Both the position numbers and the translations under genes were made by a program. From Nostoc linckia NIES-25 (GTDB lineage Bacteria > Cyanobacteriota > Cyanobacteriia > Cyanobacteriales > Nostocaceae): a stretch of DNA of 64,000 nucleotides. Of the stretch, positions 8,056 through 15,642 are shown piece by piece; position 1 is the stretch's first letter, and each line of letters begins with the position of its first letter. Where the stretch lies: positions 310,001 to 374,000 of the forward strand of contig NZ_AP018222.1 of the NCBI RefSeq assembly GCF_002368035.1. The letters run 5' to 3'. Under the pieces are notes generated by a model that saw only the letters and a list, made by a program, of their open reading frames with translations, was not told where the DNA came from and did not search any database.

Positions 8056-9258
8056 TTATTTTATGTTTAAGAATGAAAATTTGCCTTTAATGCCGTTTGA
8101 TTCCATCTTCAATTGTGCAACATAAAACTCTTTTTGAATTACATCACCTGCTGGTGTAAAAGCAATTTCCCCAAGGGGAGTTTGATATTTTCCTTTTAAT
8201 AGTTCCTCATTCAATTGTGTACGCAACTGTGGCAACGTTAATTTGTTAATTTGGCTTTTTTTATCTAAAGATTGGAGAGCTTCCACATATACCTGCATTG
8301 CGGCAAAAGCTTGGGCGCTAACTTGGGGTGGTTCTCTTTGATATTGTTCAATGTAAGCTTTACGAAAGATCGTGTTGATCTCGCTAGGATATACAGGACT
8401 ATAAGCTTGAGCAATAATCACGCCATCACAAAGCGCTCTACAGACAGAAAATATATGCGATGTATTAAAACCATTGCCACCAATAATTATTCCTTTGTAA
8501 CCAAGTTCCCGTAATTGTTTAACTAAATTACCTCCATCTACTGCTAACCCCGATATAATTACTAAATCTGGTTTTAAATTAATAGCATCGCTGGCTTGAG
8601 CTTGAAAGTCTGTATCTGTAGTTTGAAATTTTTGTACTGTGACTAAATCCAATCCTACATTTTTAACTGTCTTTTGAAAAATTTCAGTTTCTGATTTATT
8701 GAAAGCATCATTTTGAGCGTAGAATACAGCTACTCTTTTGATTTTAGGATTTTGTTTGAGTGCAGCTTTCACGGAATAAGGAGCAACCACAGCTACAGAT
8801 GAAGAAACACGAGCAACATAATCACCAATTTCGGGAATACCTTCAGCTGTATTTGATGCTCCAATCACGGGAACTCGGTTGCGATCTGCTATGGGATTGG
8901 CACTAAAAGCTTGTTGTGATAGGGTAGGGCCAATTATACCAACGACTTTATTTTGATTAATTAAAGTTTGAAAAGCATTAATGGCTCCAGCTTCATCGCC
9001 ACCAGTATCTTGAAATACTAATTTAATTGGTTTACCATTGATACCTCCTATGTGATTAAAATACTTTTCAGCAATTTTTACTCCATCGGTTCCCTCTTGA
9101 CCAAGTAATGCAATATTACTTGTTTGGGCAAAAGCGATTCCGATGGGAATCACATTAGATGCATTTGTTGGATTGAGATTACTAGTTTTGCTACAAGAGA
9201 TGAGTAATATAGAGGATAAGAATAAGAATGCAGTTTGAGCAGCGATCGCACTTTTCAT
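8056..9258 (-). CDS. ABC transporter substrate-binding lipoprotein (LivK-like)
   Basis: A 400-residue type I periplasmic binding protein for branched-chain amino acids or related ligands. The signal sequence ends in a lipobox (LLISCSK, Cys near residue 22). The mature part has the typical IGIAFAQTSNIALLGQEGTDGVKIAEKYFN start, then GKPIKLVFQDTGGD, VVGIIGPTLSQQAF, VPVIGASNTAEGIP and a second lobe with KPDLVIISGLAVDGGNLVKQL. It is full length. No permease or ATPase gene is beside it, so it may be an orphan sensor or serve a transporter encoded elsewhere. Start ATG 9258 directly follows a HIP1 octamer. Confidence 0.88.
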   Translation of the reverse strand: MKSAIAAQTAFLFLSSILLISCSKTSNLNPTNASNVIPIGIAFAQTSNIALLGQEGTDGVKIAEKYFNHIGGINGKPIKLVFQDTGGDEAGAINAFQTLINQNKVVGIIGPTLSQQAFSANPIADRNRVPVIGASNTAEGIPEIGDYVARVSSSVAVVAPYSVKAALKQNPKIKRVAVFYAQNDAFNKSETEIFQKTVKNVGLDLVTVQKFQTTDTDFQAQASDAINLKPDLVIISGLAVDGGNLVKQLRELGYKGIIIGGNGFNTSHIFSVCRALCDGVIIAQAYSPVYPSEINTIFRKAYIEQYQREPPQVSAQAFAAMQVYVEALQSLDKKSQINKLTLPQLRTQLNEELLKGKYQTPLGEIAFTPAGDVIQKEFYVAQLKMESNGIKGKFSFLNIK

Positions 9259-9342
9259 AAACGCCTAAATATCATATTTTTTACAATTAATTTATTCATT
9301 AAGGTGCGTTAGGCTCAAAGCATAGCGCACCATATTATTTCT

Positions 9343-10080
9343 TTACTTTTTATTCCACAGAGCGATAAATTCTTTATAGATGGCTGGGGTTACCTGACTT
9401 TGTAAGTGATTAAGCGCATCGCGATGGTTGGCATTGTTGTCATCATAATAAGTGAATACATTTGTCAGCTTTACAATTTCAGGATTTTGATCGTTTGTCC
9501 CCCTCCATTTATTAGTAACTTTGTGTAAAACATCCTTGGGAAGATTTTGTTGTAAGTTATTTAGTGCTGCAATATAAGAAGGATTTTGAGGATTCTTTTT
9601 AAATTGCAACCACAAATCTATCAGCTTGGTTTGCGGCTGAGGCTGGGGCTTATTTGGCGTCAGAGCCGGTTGCTGGAGAATTTGACGCTGTTCAACATTG
9701 ACAATACCATTTTCAGTTAAACCTTGAGATTTTTGAAATTTCTTTACGGCTTTATAAGTGGCTGGGCCATAAAAAGGCTGATCTGAAGGAATTTCAGTAT
9801 TGGTTGCAAAGCCGTGAAATTTCAATCTATTCTGAAGCCCTTTGATTATATCCTCTATTATTTCTCTGGTTTGAGCATCAGCGTTACCATTAACTACAAG
9901 TTTTTGTGGGTACTGTTTTTGAAACTTTTTAATGGCTTCTTCGGTAGGATCGTCCGTTAAGGGGTTATTATTCCGTTTCCAAGGAGCAAATTGAGGATCG
10001 GGATTAGGATCGATCTCAGGAGCTAAATATCCCAGTCCAATCAATATATGACGGATGGCTTGAGGGCTATAAACAACCAT
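9343..10080 (-). CDS. peptidoglycan-binding-domain protein
   Basis: A 245-residue protein with two PG_binding_1-like modules. The first is near residues 1-80 (SPQAIRHILIGLGYLAP, EEAIKKFQKQY) and the second at about 85-135 (LQNRLKFHGF, YGPATYKAVKKFQKSQGLTENGIV). A proline/glutamine linker and an uncharacterised C-terminal domain of about 100 residues follow. No catalytic domain or clear signal peptide is visible. I chose ATG 10080 because GTGAAGGAACC precedes it at proper spacing; the longer frame to 10179 would run through a dispersed palindrome (GGGGTGCATAGTGCGCCCC). Confidence 0.75.
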   Translation of the reverse strand: MVVYSPQAIRHILIGLGYLAPEIDPNPDPQFAPWKRNNNPLTDDPTEEAIKKFQKQYPQKLVVNGNADAQTREIIEDIIKGLQNRLKFHGFATNTEIPSDQPFYGPATYKAVKKFQKSQGLTENGIVNVEQRQILQQPALTPNKPQPQPQTKLIDLWLQFKKNPQNPSYIAALNNLQQNLPKDVLHKVTNKWRGTNDQNPEIVKLTNVFTYYDDNNANHRDALNHLQSQVTPAIYKEFIALWNKK

Positions 10081-10195
10081 GCTTTTTGGTTCCTTCACTA
10101 CTAAATTCAAGTTTATGTATTGTATTTTACAAAAAAAATTAGGGGTGCATAGTGCGCCCCTACAAATTGTTTTACTCAAAGCAATATTAGTAATA

Positions 10196-10588
10196 CTAAG
10201 CGGTTGGAGTGCCCTGTGCTAATTTTTTGACTGCATTCCGTATGCGGGTTTTCCTGCTTTTGCGGATGCGATCGCTTGTACGCACGCCTCCCGCCATCAT
10301 ATATTCACAGCTATCTTTGCCGTATTTCACAGCCACTCCCAACAGCATTCTCTCACCCATCTCTTTTAATTTTTGTTCTGACTCAAGAATCTGAATTCGC
10401 GAAGCATCAATCAACTCTAAAAGCTTATTATACTCATCAATTTTGCTGCGTAATTTTTCAATTAGTTCTGTTAAGTTTTTTAAGCTACAACCATTCCCAA
10501 AATCTAAATTTGGATCGATTTTCTTTAATCCAGCAGCTCTTAACTCAGCCTTGTCTAAAACGCGAGATACTTGTCTTTTCCGAAGCAT
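10196..10588 (-). CDS. hypothetical basic coiled-coil protein
   Basis: A 130-residue protein, not recognised. The middle (about residues 35-85, LTELIEKLRSKIDEYNKLLELIDASRIQILESEQKL) should form a coiled coil, and the C-terminus is very basic (RTSDRIRKSRKTRIRNAVKKLA). No signal peptide or membrane segment. Start ATG 10588 has AGGAG eight bases upstream, better than a TTG at 10606. It is followed after 115 bases by the peptidoglycan-binding protein on the same strand. A structural or nucleic-acid-binding role is possible; nothing more can be said. Confidence 0.6.
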   Translation of the reverse strand: MLRKRQVSRVLDKAELRAAGLKKIDPNLDFGNGCSLKNLTELIEKLRSKIDEYNKLLELIDASRIQILESEQKLKEMGERMLLGVAVKYGKDSCEYMMAGGVRTSDRIRKSRKTRIRNAVKKLAQGTPTA

Positions 10589-10773
10589 AAATTGACTCCT
10601 GTTCAACGGTTATACAGCTAGTTTGCTCGACTAAAACCATATAGCGGCTCAGGATAATCCACAAATAATTGTATTTTTTATGACAATACGATCGCCGCGA
10701 TCTGTCAACTTAACGTGAAACCCTGATAAAAACGTGATGAGCGAGTTCTACTTACTTACCATCAAGATCCGCG

Positions 10774-10847
10774 TTACCCCACCCCGATTTTGTCTAAAGC
10801 CAAAATCGCCCCTCCCCTTGCCAAGGGGAGGGGTTGGGGTGGGGTAA
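10774..10847. repeat. dispersed hairpin repeat
   Basis: TTACCCCACCCC at the left faces GGGGTGGGGTAA at the right, with inner hairpins (GATTTTGTC/GCCAAAATC and CCCCTTGCCAAGGGG). It is an intergenic palindromic element. Confidence 0.65.
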
Positions 10848-10875
10848 AACGATTGTGAGGCAAGAGTTTTAGCTT

Positions 10876-10910
10876 AAGTTGACACCAATGACAGCTGTAA
10901 AGCCCCTACC
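10876..10910. repeat. dispersed repeat, copy 1 of 3
   Basis: The block GTTGACACCAATGACAGC, followed by TGTAAAGCCCCTAC, recurs at 18060-18095 in inverse orientation and at 18197-18233. Confidence 0.65.
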
Positions 10911-10952
10911 CGTGTAATTCATTTACCTGAAAAACGCTGTAAATAGTCACTT

Positions 10953-11732
10953 TTACGGCAATCTATTGTCTTTTATTTGCTGAGATGTAGCTTCCATAAA
11001 GTTGATGAAAACCTGTATTATCTTATGAATTCCTTCGCTACCTCCTGCAATTAAGCCTCCTGTTAATAAGGCATCTAAAGAACGAAAAATAACTAACTGT
11101 ATTTGATTATTTGAATCAGTAATTACCAATGGTTCGATTGAACGAACACCGATCGCACTAATTAAAAGACCGACTAAAAGCGATGTCCAGAGCGCAATTG
11201 TTCGCGTATCGGCTTTGTAGGCTGCTCTTTGGCGTTCTTTTGTATTTAAATCATCGAGTTCTGGTTTGGCTACTAATAATACTTCTTCTTGACTCTGGAT
11301 AAAATTTTGGATAATTTGTTGTTCTAAGCTCATTCCTTCTGGCGGGAGAATACTGGCTCGGTTAGATTTAAGGTCAGCAATATTACTTTGTTGATTTTGC
11401 TCTTTGGCTAGTTTTAACTTTTCATCAACTATAATTTTTTGTCGCTGAATTTCAATATCCAGTTCTTCGATAAATGGGCTTCGCCAAGTAGTTATAAACA
11501 CTTCTAAAGAACGCTCTAGCAACAAAGATATAAATAATGGCAGCGTCAGTTGTTGTATAATATCACTCAGTCCAAAAGGTCTGAAAGTAAATGGTTGAGA
11601 TGATAACCAAGTTGAAAAAGTTACTACTAAAAAACTAATAATAATTAATACAATAAATAGAGGAGATTCTGAAGAAAGCCTGAGCAAATCTATACTCCTG
11701 TGGGGTGTCACAATATCAGGTGAGAACTGCAC
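10953..11732 (-). CDS. hypothetical integral membrane protein
   Basis: A 259-residue protein. Two hydrophobic segments lie near residues 23-45 (LFIVLIIISFLVVTFSTWL) and 60-75. A charged, probably coiled-coil stretch (residues 85-175) follows, then a third helix near 180-197 (ALWTSLLVGLLISAIGV) and a fourth near 215-232 (LDALLTGGLIAGGSEGIHKI). The last motif resembles a signature seen in other cyanobacterial membrane proteins of unknown function. No enzymatic motif. The start at 11732 is 48 bases from a MITE that lies upstream, so its promoter may be altered by the insertion. Confidence 0.65.
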   Translation of the reverse strand: MQFSPDIVTPHRSIDLLRLSSESPLFIVLIIISFLVVTFSTWLSSQPFTFRPFGLSDIIQQLTLPLFISLLLERSLEVFITTWRSPFIEELDIEIQRQKIIVDEKLKLAKEQNQQSNIADLKSNRASILPPEGMSLEQQIIQNFIQSQEEVLLVAKPELDDLNTKERQRAAYKADTRTIALWTSLLVGLLISAIGVRSIEPLVITDSNNQIQLVIFRSLDALLTGGLIAGGSEGIHKIIQVFINFMEATSQQIKDNRLP

Positions 11733-11779
11733 CTGCTGAGTAACTTAACAAGGTTAATTTGATAGAACAGTAAATAATT

Positions 11780-11962
11780 GGCATTGCTGATTAAAAATGT
11801 GAGTTTGGCTCACGCAGAGGCGCAGCGAAAAGTCGGAGCGCCGGCTTCCGGCGATGCCTTCGGCAACGCGAAGCGCGAACTGAACTTTTCAAGAGAGAGT
11901 CGCAGAGAGTAAGAGTTGAGAAGAGTTAATTTTTTCATTTCATATTCAAATTCAGCAACGCC
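11780..11962. mobile_element. MITE-like element with 8-bp target duplication (copy 1)
   Basis: The left end GGCATTGCTGATTAAAAATG and the right end, read inversely, GGCGTTGCTGAATTTGAATA are imperfect terminal inverted repeats. AAATAATT directly flanks both ends (11772-11779 and 11963-11970), as expected of transposition. The 183-bp inside has no transposase; a 101-codon minus-strand frame there is made of repeat sequence. A related element lies at 24980-25110. Confidence 0.75.
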
Positions 11963-12285
11963 AAATAATTTATTAGCTAAGTCTTTTCTATAAGAAGTCC
12001 TTAAGGTAACCTTACTGAAACTGCGATGTCCAAGGTGGGCTAAGCCTGGGTAGCTCAGGGTTACATGATGAGTGATGGTGCGATCGCCAATCATACCCCA
12101 TAAACTATGCCGCATTCAAAGAGCGATCGCCACACCGAATCACGCCAATTCGCAATAGCAAGCTACGCAATTCGCAAATACCAAAGTGAATTGCTGATAC
12201 AACATTCATTCAATTTGGTAAAGTACACAACGTTTTGCCTAAATTTTAGTTGTGAATTCACCAATTGTACTGTAATCGTTGTTCC

Positions 12286-12385
12286 GGTTTACCGAACTGG
12301 ACAAGTAGAGCAAACCGTAATCTTTTTTCATGCCTAACTTGGTGCGGTAATCCTCATTTATTAGGTGATAATAACCGAATTTACA
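12286..12385 (+). promoter_or_regulatory. upstream region shared by the two hsp20 genes, copy B
   Basis: GGTTTACCGAACT (12286-12298), GCGGTAATC (12344-12352) and AACCGAATTTACA (12373-12385) repeat, with nearly the same spacing, the blocks found before the other hsp20 gene. It ends about 90 bases before the ATG. Confidence 0.55.
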
Positions 12386-12474
12386 GCATTTTTAACTCGG
12401 CATAATATCAAAAGTAAGCACACAGACAAGTGCAAAAAAAAATAAACAAAAGCTAATTAATGCGAGGAAGAGTT

Positions 12475-12927
12475 ATGGCTGTAGTTCGTTGGAATCCTTG
12501 GAGAGAAATCGATACTCTACAACGTCAAATTAATAACTTGTTTGAAGACACTATCGCACCATCTAACTCATTTGAAAGAAACTTAGTTAGAGTTCCGGCT
12601 GCTGAATTACAAGAAACTGAAGATGCTATTCATCTGAAGCTAGAACTGCCGGGAATGTCAGCTAAAGACTTGGACATTCAAGTAACAGAAGATGCTGTTC
12701 ACATTAGCGGTGAACGTAAATCTGAAACTCCAACTGAACAAAAAGGTACTATTAAGAGCGAATTTTATTACGGCCAATTTCAACGTGTAATTCCTTTATC
12801 AGCTAGAGTTCAAAATACCAAAGTGATTGCTGAATATAAAGATGGCATTTTGAGCCTGAGACTGCCTAAAGCCGATAAAGAAAGGAACAAAGTTGTCAAA
12901 ATTAATCTGGAACAACCCACCGCTTAA
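12475..12927 (+). CDS. Hsp20/alpha-crystallin small heat-shock protein, second copy
   Basis: A 150-residue protein starting MAVVRWNPWREIDTLQRQI. The start ATG 12475 has GAGGAAG just upstream, while ATG 12460 would place that signal inside the gene. The alpha-crystallin domain (about residues 45-145) contains LKLELPGMSAKDLDIQVTE, HISGERKSET and AEYKDGILSLRLPKADK. It is nearly identical in its core to the copy at 6626-7060, but in the opposite direction and with a different N-terminal arm. It is followed by a strong terminator. The pair looks like a local duplication with inverted placement. Confidence 0.93.
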   Translation: MAVVRWNPWREIDTLQRQINNLFEDTIAPSNSFERNLVRVPAAELQETEDAIHLKLELPGMSAKDLDIQVTEDAVHISGERKSETPTEQKGTIKSEFYYGQFQRVIPLSARVQNTKVIAEYKDGILSLRLPKADKERNKVVKINLEQPTA

Positions 12928-12975
12928 GTAATTGTGAATAAATTACTCTACCTCCTTTGATTGATTGAAATAGCT

Positions 12976-13010
12976 AAAAACCCGGTTATGAAAATGACCG
13001 GGTTTCTTGT
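12976..13010. terminator. bidirectional terminator
   Basis: AAACCCGG and CCGGGTTT (12978-12985, 12998-13005), with A-run before and T-rich end after, lie between the convergent hsp20 and S4-domain genes and can serve both. Confidence 0.75.
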
Positions 13011-13022
13011 AACCATTATCAA

Positions 13023-13214
13023 TTATTCAATTACATCACCAACCTTAAAAGTTTGTCCTGCTACTGTTACTCGATCGCTTGATATTAATTGCCGCCCTCG
13101 CCGCGTTTCAATTGTGCCATTGACTTTAACGTTACCATCAATAATCATCAGTTTGGCTTGGCCTCCAGTTGGAGCTATACCCAACAACTTTAAGAACTGG
13201 TCGAGTTTAATCAT
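13023..13214 (-). CDS. S4-domain RNA-binding protein (YaaA/RlbA-like)
   Basis: A 63-residue protein made of a single S4 RNA-binding domain: the LDQFLKLLGIAPTGGQAKLMI helix pair, the IDGNVKVNG turn, then the second half DRVTVAGQTFKVGDVIE. This minimal form is common in bacteria and is thought to bind structured RNA. Start ATG 13214. It stands alone, convergent with the hsp20 gene. Confidence 0.82.
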   Translation of the reverse strand: MIKLDQFLKLLGIAPTGGQAKLMIIDGNVKVNGTIETRRGRQLISSDRVTVAGQTFKVGDVIE

Positions 13215-13259
13215 AGTAATTAAGGTTATACAAGCGTTTAACTAATTATCATTTTTCAA

Positions 13260-13740
13260 TGATAACAGAATAAAAGATTATATTTGGGGCTAAAAATCGG
13301 ATTATTTAGCAGATAGTTTTGCAGGCGATCGCAATTTTTTATAGCATCAAAATCTCCCAGATAATCGTGTAGGCGATCGTAATTTTGTCTCCCTTTTGAC
13401 TTATTCGATTAAGGATAACTAGTTTAGTAACTGGGGATTGGTGATTGGGTATTTGAAATATAGGATTTTTTCTAGCCCCTATTCTCTTAAGCTAATCATC
13501 ATTTAAATTGCATCATTTTCATGGTAATAAAAGCTGCAAACCCTCTCCCTTGCTCCCTGATTACTGAGCGCAGTCGAAGTATGGTTACTGAGCTTGTCGA
13601 AGTGTCGAAGTATGCACCCCTGCGGTTTCAATGTGCAAATTAAATGCTTAACAGCTTATTTATTTTCTTTCTCCCCTAATTCTCCCCTTTGTGTTTTTAG
13701 ACTACTAAAACTTACTAAAACTAATAACTCTTTATCTCAA
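13260..13740. other. intergenic stretch without a recognised gene
   Basis: Contains two similar blocks with GGCGATCG followed by AATTTT (near 13324 and 13372) and a dispersed repeat near 13560-13615 (TTACTGAGC with GTCGAAGT). No open frame worth reporting is seen. Confidence 0.5.
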
Positions 13741-13754
13741 TTCAGGATTCCCCT

Positions 13755-14147
13755 ATGAAATTCTCTATCTTAATAGATTCTTTACTAATTGTTACTTCAA
13801 TAACTCTGATGCCTGGAATCAGTACTGCACAAACAGTTGCTACTAACACTAGTCAAGCAATAGTCAGAAACTCGAACAAATTACCCAATGATTTTAGTAG
13901 CATTAGTCACCTTGAACCTTTCGATCTTGTTGTTTATGCTTATCAAGGCGGCCTCTTACAACATGGTATTCCCAGTGGTGGAACACTAGTATTTAAAACT
14001 CTAAGTAGCAATATTCTTGCAAAAGATTTAGTCATAGCTGCGGTAAATGCTAAGAAGTTAGAACCACAACTTTTGGACGATCGAAACTATCTTAATGCTG
14101 TGAGTTCTGAATTGATAGCATTGCCTGATTATGCTGCTGGTGATTAA
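13755..14147 (+). CDS. hypothetical secreted protein
   Basis: A 130-residue protein with an N-terminal signal peptide (hydrophobic SILIDSLLIVTSITL, probable cleavage after STA near residue 25). The mature part has no Cys and no motif I know; FDLVVYAYQGGLLQHGIPSGGTLVF is its most distinctive stretch. Start ATG 13755. It is a single gene followed by a hairpin terminator. Periplasmic location is inferred from the signal peptide only. Confidence 0.6.
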   Translation: MKFSILIDSLLIVTSITLMPGISTAQTVATNTSQAIVRNSNKLPNDFSSISHLEPFDLVVYAYQGGLLQHGIPSGGTLVFKTLSSNILAKDLVIAAVNAKKLEPQLLDDRNYLNAVSSELIALPDYAAGD

Positions 14148-14193
14148 TTCTATTAAAAGGGAAAAGGGAACAGGGAACGGGCAACAGTTTGAT

Positions 14194-14222
14194 ACCCCAT
14201 AATTAAATATGGGGATTTATTT
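14194..14222 (+). terminator. hairpin terminator
   Basis: CCCCATA-ATTAAA-TATGGGG followed by ATTTATTT, about 47 bases after the secreted-protein gene. Confidence 0.5.
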
Positions 14223-14602
14223 AGATAATGATGCATTGAAACGGAGTGGCGACGCAAGGGGAACGTCGGGTTTTGCGAATCCTTCAAAGAACCTAGAATA
14301 TAGTTAAGTGGCCTTTGAGCAATGAACGCCAAACCCAACATTAGCATTAGTAAATGGCATCTTAAAAAAGGTCGGAAATAGGAGGAGATATTTCTCTAAT
14401 GGTAGTAAAAAACGAGAATATGCACAGATTTGTCTGAAGTATTTGGAATGAAATGCTAGGGTATTTTGGTTAATTAAAGAGCCACGTTTTGTATTTCATC
14501 ATCCTTTTTTCCAACCTTTTTTATAGTCAGCTGTACTAGGTAGCATAACGACCAAAGTCAACGGCCGTAATAGGGCACATTAGAATTGTTGTTAGCGGCT
14601 TT

Positions 14603-15229
14603 TTAGCTCCTTTTTATTGCCCATTGCCTATTGTCATTATCGGAGTATATAAGGGTATATTTTCCCGAACTTACAAATTCATTTACAGCTTTATAAACTC
14701 CATAATGCCTACGATTTGGGTCTGGCTGCCAATCATCGCCAGCTATTATACCATCTTCCTTCACTTTGCTATCTAGTAAGTGTAGCTCCTGTTTAGTATG
14801 TTCGTACTGATGAGACGTGTCGATGTAAACCCAATCAAAATATCGATCGGGAAATGTGGCAACTACTTGAAGATCGTCGCCCACATGTACCAAAATACGT
14901 CCATCTTCAATTTCTTTCTTGAAGTTTTGCAGAATTGTTATTAGAGCATCAACTGTACTTTGATTGCCGTTTGCCCATTCCCAACGGCTTGCCAAGAAAT
15001 ACCAAGGGTCGATAAGATGCAATTTTTTTGGCTTGGTATGCTCCAGCAGAGTGGGGGACAGATGACCTTTGAATACTCCTAGCTCCGCACCGATTCCATC
15101 CTTAGGCAAAAATTGTTCTATAAATTCTATTCTTTTTTGTTTTCTGCGTAACTCAAGCTGTCGATCGATATACTCCCATTTCTTAATAGGAGTGTTTTCT
15201 ATCATACCTTTTACTAAACTCTTCAACAT
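14603..15229 (-). CDS. class I SAM-dependent methyltransferase (Methyltransf_24-like)
   Basis: A 208-residue protein. Motif I is GIGAELGVFKGHLSPTLLEH (about residues 45-64), followed by KKLHLIDPWYF and the motif IV region FDWVYIDTSHQYEHTKQEL. The IDTSHQYE stretch and the IIAGDDW motif resemble O-methyltransferases of the macrocin/TylF and Methyltransf_24 type, in which Asp and His residues bind a metal. Substrate unknown. I chose ATG 15229 (MLKSLVKGM), preceded by GGAG; the frame is open to 15277. It is a single gene in a repeat-poor neighbourhood. Confidence 0.75.
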   Translation of the reverse strand: MLKSLVKGMIENTPIKKWEYIDRQLELRRKQKRIEFIEQFLPKDGIGAELGVFKGHLSPTLLEHTKPKKLHLIDPWYFLASRWEWANGNQSTVDALITILQNFKKEIEDGRILVHVGDDLQVVATFPDRYFDWVYIDTSHQYEHTKQELHLLDSKVKEDGIIAGDDWQPDPNRRHYGVYKAVNEFVSSGKYTLIYSDNDNRQWAIKRS

Positions 15230-15289
15230 GATATTTAGTCTCCAAAAAAAGAGGATAGGTAGAATTTTTTCATACAATAGCTCAATTAG

Positions 15290-15640
15290 AATGTTTTACA
15301 AAAATTCTTTAAACAAAGCTTAATTTAATACTAATTATTTGTGAAGCTGGGCCAAATTTTTTGAGTTCGTTTACCTACTAACTTGTAGGTTCTGCATTGC
15401 TAGTAAGCGTATATATTTATTTAGCGCCTATATTCCCCATTTATAAGGTATCTTCATGCAAAATTCCTCTAAATCAGCACAATTGCTGATATTTACGCCA
15501 TCTTTCGTACTTTTAGAACAACCTTCAACTAAGTGTAATAATTCTTAAAAAAGTTAATTAATATAGTACTTTTATACTAAAATGTGTGGTTGCCTATTGC
15601 GATCGCCCCTTTTGATATCAAGGAATATTCAGCGCAGGTG
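15290..15640. other. intergenic stretch upstream of topA
   Basis: AT-rich, with no frame or repeat that I recognise. It must hold the topA promoter and that of the divergent methyltransferase. Confidence 0.4.
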
Positions 15641-15642
15641 CT

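Noticed and set aside
11810..12115. 101-codon minus-strand frame
   Set aside because: Most of it is the inside of a MITE and dispersed repeats (GAPTFRCASA-type translation of palindromes); no protein family.
12107..12337. 76-codon plus-strand frame before hsp20
   Set aside because: It overlaps the conserved upstream region of hsp20 and has no start signal or motif.
14153..14347. 64-codon minus-strand frame
   Set aside because: Overlaps a terminator hairpin and has no motif; I also looked for a transposase remnant around 14200-14600 and could not support one.
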